A DNA stretch of 64,000 nucleotides, taken from Paenibacillus_AB sp036577625. GTDB lineage: Bacteria; Bacillota; Bacilli; Paenibacillales; NBRC-103111. Numbering within the stretch: position 1 is the first letter of the stretch; every line of letters begins with the position of its first letter. Position numbers and translations under genes: made by a program. Below, one piece after another: positions 61,084-64,000 of this stretch. Below the pieces are notes generated by a model. That model saw nothing but the letters and a program-made list of their open reading frames with translations, ran no database searches and was not told the origin of the DNA. The stretch is from NCBI RefSeq assembly GCF_036577625.1, contig NZ_JARBDC010000001.1:62001-126000 (forward strand). Direction: 5' to 3'.

Positions 61084-63081
61084 TCACGAAAAGGGCAGCT
61101 CGATTTCGACCGTCGTTCCCGAGCCCATAACGCTTTCGATCGACAGCCTGCCGCCGTGCGTCTCCATTATATTGTGGCAGATCATCAGGCCGAGACCGGT
61201 CCCGTTTTCCTTCGTCGTGAAAAACGGCTGGCCGATCTTCGGGATCAGCTCCTCCGGAATACCGCCGCCCTGATCGGTAATGCGCACGATGAACGAGCCT
61301 TTGGACGTCTCCGTCCGCACTCTCACTTCTCCTCCGTCCGGCATCGCCTCGATCGCGTTTTTCAGCACGTTGACGAACACCTGCTTCATCTGGTTTTCAT
61401 CGCATCGGATCGGAGGAATGTTGGCCATCTCTTCGGTGACGAGCCGCACCTTGTTCATGATCGCCTCCGTATCGAGCAGCGTCACCACGTGATCGAGTAC
61501 CGTGCGAATATCGGTATCGCGGAAGCTCGCCTCTTTCGGCTTGGACAGCAGCAAAAACTCGTTGACGATAAAATTGATCCGCTCGAGCTCGTTCAGCATG
61601 ATCGGATAGTACGCCTTGTTCTCGGTCGGAGCCGATTGCTGCAGCTGTATGAAGCCTTTCAGCGCCGTAAGCGGGTTGCGGATTTCGTGGGCCAGTCCGG
61701 CGGCCAGCTGTCCGGTCACCGCAAGCCGGTCGGAGTTGCGAAGCAGCTCCTCCGCTTTTTTCTTGTCGGTAATATCTTTGGCGACGCCGTAAATCCCTAC
61801 GATCTGATGATCGGCGATGATCGGAATGTTCGTTACGTCGGCGATGATCGTATGCCCCTCTTTATGCAGCAGCTGCAGCTCGAAATGGATCGAGCCGCCC
61901 TTCATCGTCTCCAGAAACGACTTCAGCGCCTTCGGACGGTCGTCCGGATGAATGAGCGCCACGAACTGCCTGCGGGTCATTTCCTCGGCGGTATAGCCGA
62001 GCAGGTCGGCGGCGGCCGGATTGACGGCGATGAGCTTGCCTTTGCGGTCGAACGTGCAGATCGGATCGGGATTATGCTCGATCAAATCCGCCGTCTTCCC
62101 GTGGAACGTCGGCAGCCGGTGATGCAATTTGAATTCGTACATGTTCAAATCGGCGTCATGGAGCAAATCTTCGATCCGTACGCTCCGGTCGGGCTTCGAG
62201 GCGGCGACGCCGACGGAAAAAGAAAGCGACACCGGCGGCGTCCCGTCGCCCATCGCGAACGATTGACCGTTCAGCTCGCCGAGCAGCCGCTCGCGAATGC
62301 CTTCGAAAGGAGGCGAATCTTCGACGACGAGGACGAATTCGTCCCCGCCCAATCGGCCGGCGATTCCGTTCACATTATGGACCAGCCCGCGCAAATAGTC
62401 CGCGACGTGCAGAATGACTTTATTCCCGACCATATGCCCGTGCGTATCGTTGATTTGCTTGAAAAAATTAAGGTCGATCAGCAGCACGCGGACCGCCTTG
62501 CCTTCGTCGATCAGCCGCTGCCCGAACAGCAGCGTCTGCTGCAGCGAAGCAAGCCCGGTGAGCGAATCGATCATGCTGAGGTGGCGGTACTCGTTTCGCT
62601 CCCGTTCGAGCTTTCGCGTGTAATGCGCCACTATCGTGTAAGCCATCGCATGGAGCGCGATAAAAAACAGATGCGTCAGCCATTGCTGCCCTTCGGGCGT
62701 GTCGGCGTACGCATACAAATTGAGACCGATCGCCAGCGCCGCTGCGAGCGTATACAGCGGACTCGGCAGAAGAAGCGCGTAAAACAGCAATAGCGGATAG
62801 GCGGTTAAGAGCAGGGCGAACAAGCCGTCCGGCCGCATAAAGACGATGTACGCCAGCAGGGCGAGGCTGGACAGGCCGTATGCGGCTTTCCGGCGTTTGT
62901 TCAGCGCCGCGGCCGCCAGAAGCGACAATGTAAACAGAAGCGAAGCGAGCGACCGGGCAGCATCCGGAATCGCGTCGATGAGCGCGCCGACGCCCGAGAG
63001 CAGCGCGAGAGCGGCAAGCAGCGCTTCCTTTCTCCGGAAGACGGACAAGCGGAACGACCGAAACGCGCGGGTTATGTGCAT
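61084..63081 (-). CDS. GGDEF-PAS sensor histidine kinase
   Basis: The 665-residue protein has about six membrane helices (20-155), a GGDEF domain with RLGGDEF (245-249) but no RxxD inhibitory site, a PAS domain (about 330-440), a HisKA domain with GLAHEIRNPLTALKG (His465) and an ATPase domain (NVLKNAIEA, DQGGGIPEE, GTGLGLMI). The H-box is of the KinA/KinB sporulation type. Having an apparently active GGDEF and a kinase in one chain is uncommon. A c-di-GMP-I riboswitch lies in its leader, so the GGDEF product may control the gene's own expression. Confidence 0.88.
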   Translation of the reverse strand: MHITRAFRSFRLSVFRRKEALLAALALLSGVGALIDAIPDAARSLASLLFTLSLLAAAALNKRRKAAYGLSSLALLAYIVFMRPDGLFALLLTAYPLLLFYALLLPSPLYTLAAALAIGLNLYAYADTPEGQQWLTHLFFIALHAMAYTIVAHYTRKLERERNEYRHLSMIDSLTGLASLQQTLLFGQRLIDEGKAVRVLLIDLNFFKQINDTHGHMVGNKVILHVADYLRGLVHNVNGIAGRLGGDEFVLVVEDSPPFEGIRERLLGELNGQSFAMGDGTPPVSLSFSVGVAASKPDRSVRIEDLLHDADLNMYEFKLHHRLPTFHGKTADLIEHNPDPICTFDRKGKLIAVNPAAADLLGYTAEEMTRRQFVALIHPDDRPKALKSFLETMKGGSIHFELQLLHKEGHTIIADVTNIPIIADHQIVGIYGVAKDITDKKKAEELLRNSDRLAVTGQLAAGLAHEIRNPLTALKGFIQLQQSAPTENKAYYPIMLNELERINFIVNEFLLLSKPKEASFRDTDIRTVLDHVVTLLDTEAIMNKVRLVTEEMANIPPIRCDENQMKQVFVNVLKNAIEAMPDGGEVRVRTETSKGSFIVRITDQGGGIPEELIPKIGQPFFTTKENGTGLGLMICHNIMETHGGRLSIESVMGSGTTVEIELPFS

Positions 63082-63230
63082 ATGGTTCTTCCCTTCCGTT
63101 AGGTTTGTCGGTATGCGTCGTTTATGCGGACGTGAGCGATGAGAGACAGCTGCGGAGGCGCGGCGAGGGCTTTCGAGGCTCGATTCCGATACTTTGCCGC
63201 GACCCGGGGGGACGATTAGCTCTGCAAGCT

Positions 63231-63392
63231 AAAAAAAGCCGTACCCGGATTCAGGGACGGCCGATGGCATGATACGATCAACGCGAACGCGAGCGTTTCA
63301 GCAACCCAGCTGTCATAGTTCTGCCGAACCTTAGACCTGTGGCTTTGCGTCCCTGCCTTTCGGCAAGTTTGCCAAACTTCCATTTCCAATTA
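63231..63392 (-). ncRNA. c-di-GMP-I (GEMM) riboswitch with terminator
   Basis: On the minus strand, the core reads GGCAAACTTGCCGAAAGGCA (63373-63354), then GGGACGCAAAGCC, ACAGGTCTAAGG and, after a variable stem, GGGTTGCTGAAAC. These match the GEMM-I aptamer, including the GAAA tetraloop and receptor. A terminator follows at 63261-63231 (GCCGTCCC/GGGTACGGC, seven Ts). It controls the GGDEF-kinase gene. Binding could favour either state; direction is not determined from sequence. Confidence 0.93.
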
Positions 63393-63417
63393 TTTGCTGG
63401 TAGTCTACCTGAACCTT

Positions 63418-63427
63418 AATATACCAT
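63418..63427 (-). promoter_or_regulatory. Extended -10 promoter of the riboswitch transcript
   Basis: Minus strand TGGTATATT is an extended -10 (TGnTATATT) about 25 nt before the aptamer; AT-rich DNA upstream. Confidence 0.55.
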
Positions 63428-63498
63428 ACCTTTTCTTTCAACGAAACTAAAAATCGAACGATTCTAATTTTTCTGCAAATCCCGAATGTTCGAACATT

Positions 63499-64000
63499 TT
63501 ACAACACATTCGTATCGGACGAATCGGGCAAAAATCCGCTCTGGCTCACTTTGACCCGTTCCGGCGGGAAATGGCGGCCGAGCGCTTCGACGATGTCCTT
63601 GTACCGTTCGCGATCGTACCATTCCGTATAACCGGTCTTCTCGAACAAGGTCCGGATGCCGAGCTGCTCCGTCCGCCTTCCGGAGCTGCCGTCTCCCATG
63701 AAAAAATCGTCGACGCAAACCCGCCGGGTCGCCGCGGCGATCGTCCCGGCGAACTGCGGGCTGCTCGGCAGCACCGGCGAAACGGCGGCCTGCGTTCGAA
63801 GGCCCGCCTCGGTCAGCTTGCGCAAGGCGGACAAACGGGCGGCGATCGGAGGGGCGGACGGAGTGAACGCCTTCCGTACGGATTCCATGTCGGTTTCTAC
63901 CGTCATGCTGATCCGAACGCGATCCTTCAACCGCAGAAGCAGATCGATATCTCGCGTCACGAGCGGGCTGCGCGTCTGCACGAACAAAAAGTCGGGCGGT
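63499..64000 (-). CDS. Spore photoproduct lyase-like radical SAM protein, 5' end outside window
   Basis: The frame is open to the right edge; the first visible residues (PPDFLFVQTRSPLVTRDIDLL) continue a domain from outside. About 167 C-terminal residues are seen, with RVRISMTVETDMESVRKAF and PPIAARLSALRKLTEAGL, typical of the SplB/photolyase-like radical SAM family that reverses DNA lesions or repairs spore photoproduct. The [4Fe-4S] CxxxCxxC motif would be in the missing part. Whether it is SplB itself or a paralogue cannot be told. Confidence 0.72.
   Translation of the reverse strand, partial: PPDFLFVQTRSPLVTRDIDLLLRLKDRVRISMTVETDMESVRKAFTPSAPPIAARLSALRKLTEAGLRTQAAVSPVLPSSPQFAGTIAAATRRVCVDDFFMGDGSSGRRTEQLGIRTLFEKTGYTEWYDRERYKDIVEALGRHFPPERVKVSQSGFLPDSSDTNVL

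Overview
The window looks like chromosomal DNA of a high-GC, endospore-forming Firmicute of the Paenibacillaceae (Paenibacillus or Cohnella type). The reasons are the AGGAGG-type ribosome sites with many GTG and TTG starts, the spore genes (CotD-like coat protein, small acid-soluble protein Tlp, KapB, a spore photoproduct lyase-like fragment), and gene orders shared with Bacillus subtilis: hflX-ynbB-glnR-glnA, lexA/yneA-ynzC, and the MrfA-MrfB helicase-nuclease pair. No tRNA, rRNA, CRISPR array or insertion sequence was seen.

Layout. 1-12.2 kb holds housekeeping and accessory genes: YjdF-like membrane protein, major facilitator transporter, CotD, acyl-CoA ligase, an orphan GHKL kinase, udk, kapB, a thioredoxin, an ABC-F ATPase and an ACT-domain malic enzyme. 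12.3-25.1 kb is a complete minus-strand Tad/Flp pilus locus: TadZ/CpaE, TadA/CpaF, TadB, TadC, an Flp-like pilin, TadE/TadG-like pseudopilins and a prepilin peptidase. It has a Ser/Thr kinase fused to a degenerate MinD-like domain at its upstream end and an FHA-domain protein at its downstream end. 25.3-27 kb carries an AT-richer oxalate decarboxylase-like bicupin followed by four 114-bp tandem repeats with conserved hairpins. 27-31.5 kb has an NlpC/P60 hydrolase, an ilvA gene behind an isoleucine T-box (with an apparent one-base frameshift at its start), a methyltransferase and an ABC ATPase. 31.5-38.3 kb is a DNA-repair block: endonuclease IV, an Fpg/Nei glycosylase, and MrfB and MrfA with a LexA-like site in the promoter. 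38.7-42.8 kb has SufU, LrgAB, a YbjQ protein and a 7TM sensor kinase.

42.8-44.9 kb is the most unusual segment. It is a three-gene operon of a SAM methyltransferase, a ComQ-like class I isoprenoid enzyme with two DDxxD motifs, and an 80-residue NHLP-type RiPP precursor ending in Trp. It lies tail to tail, 4 bp apart, with a multi-spanning sensor histidine kinase. The set resembles a ComQ-ComX-ComP prenyl-tryptophan pheromone system built on a different precursor family. The link is inference.

45-64 kb returns to core genes: murC, tlp, rnz, metH, mtnD, a YsaA-like phosphatase, ynzC, yneA and lexA (with five LexA boxes between the last two), an RCC1-repeat protein, glnRA under a GlnR box, ynbB, hflX, and a GGDEF-PAS-histidine kinase preceded by a c-di-GMP-I riboswitch. 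A radical-SAM gene is cut by the right edge.
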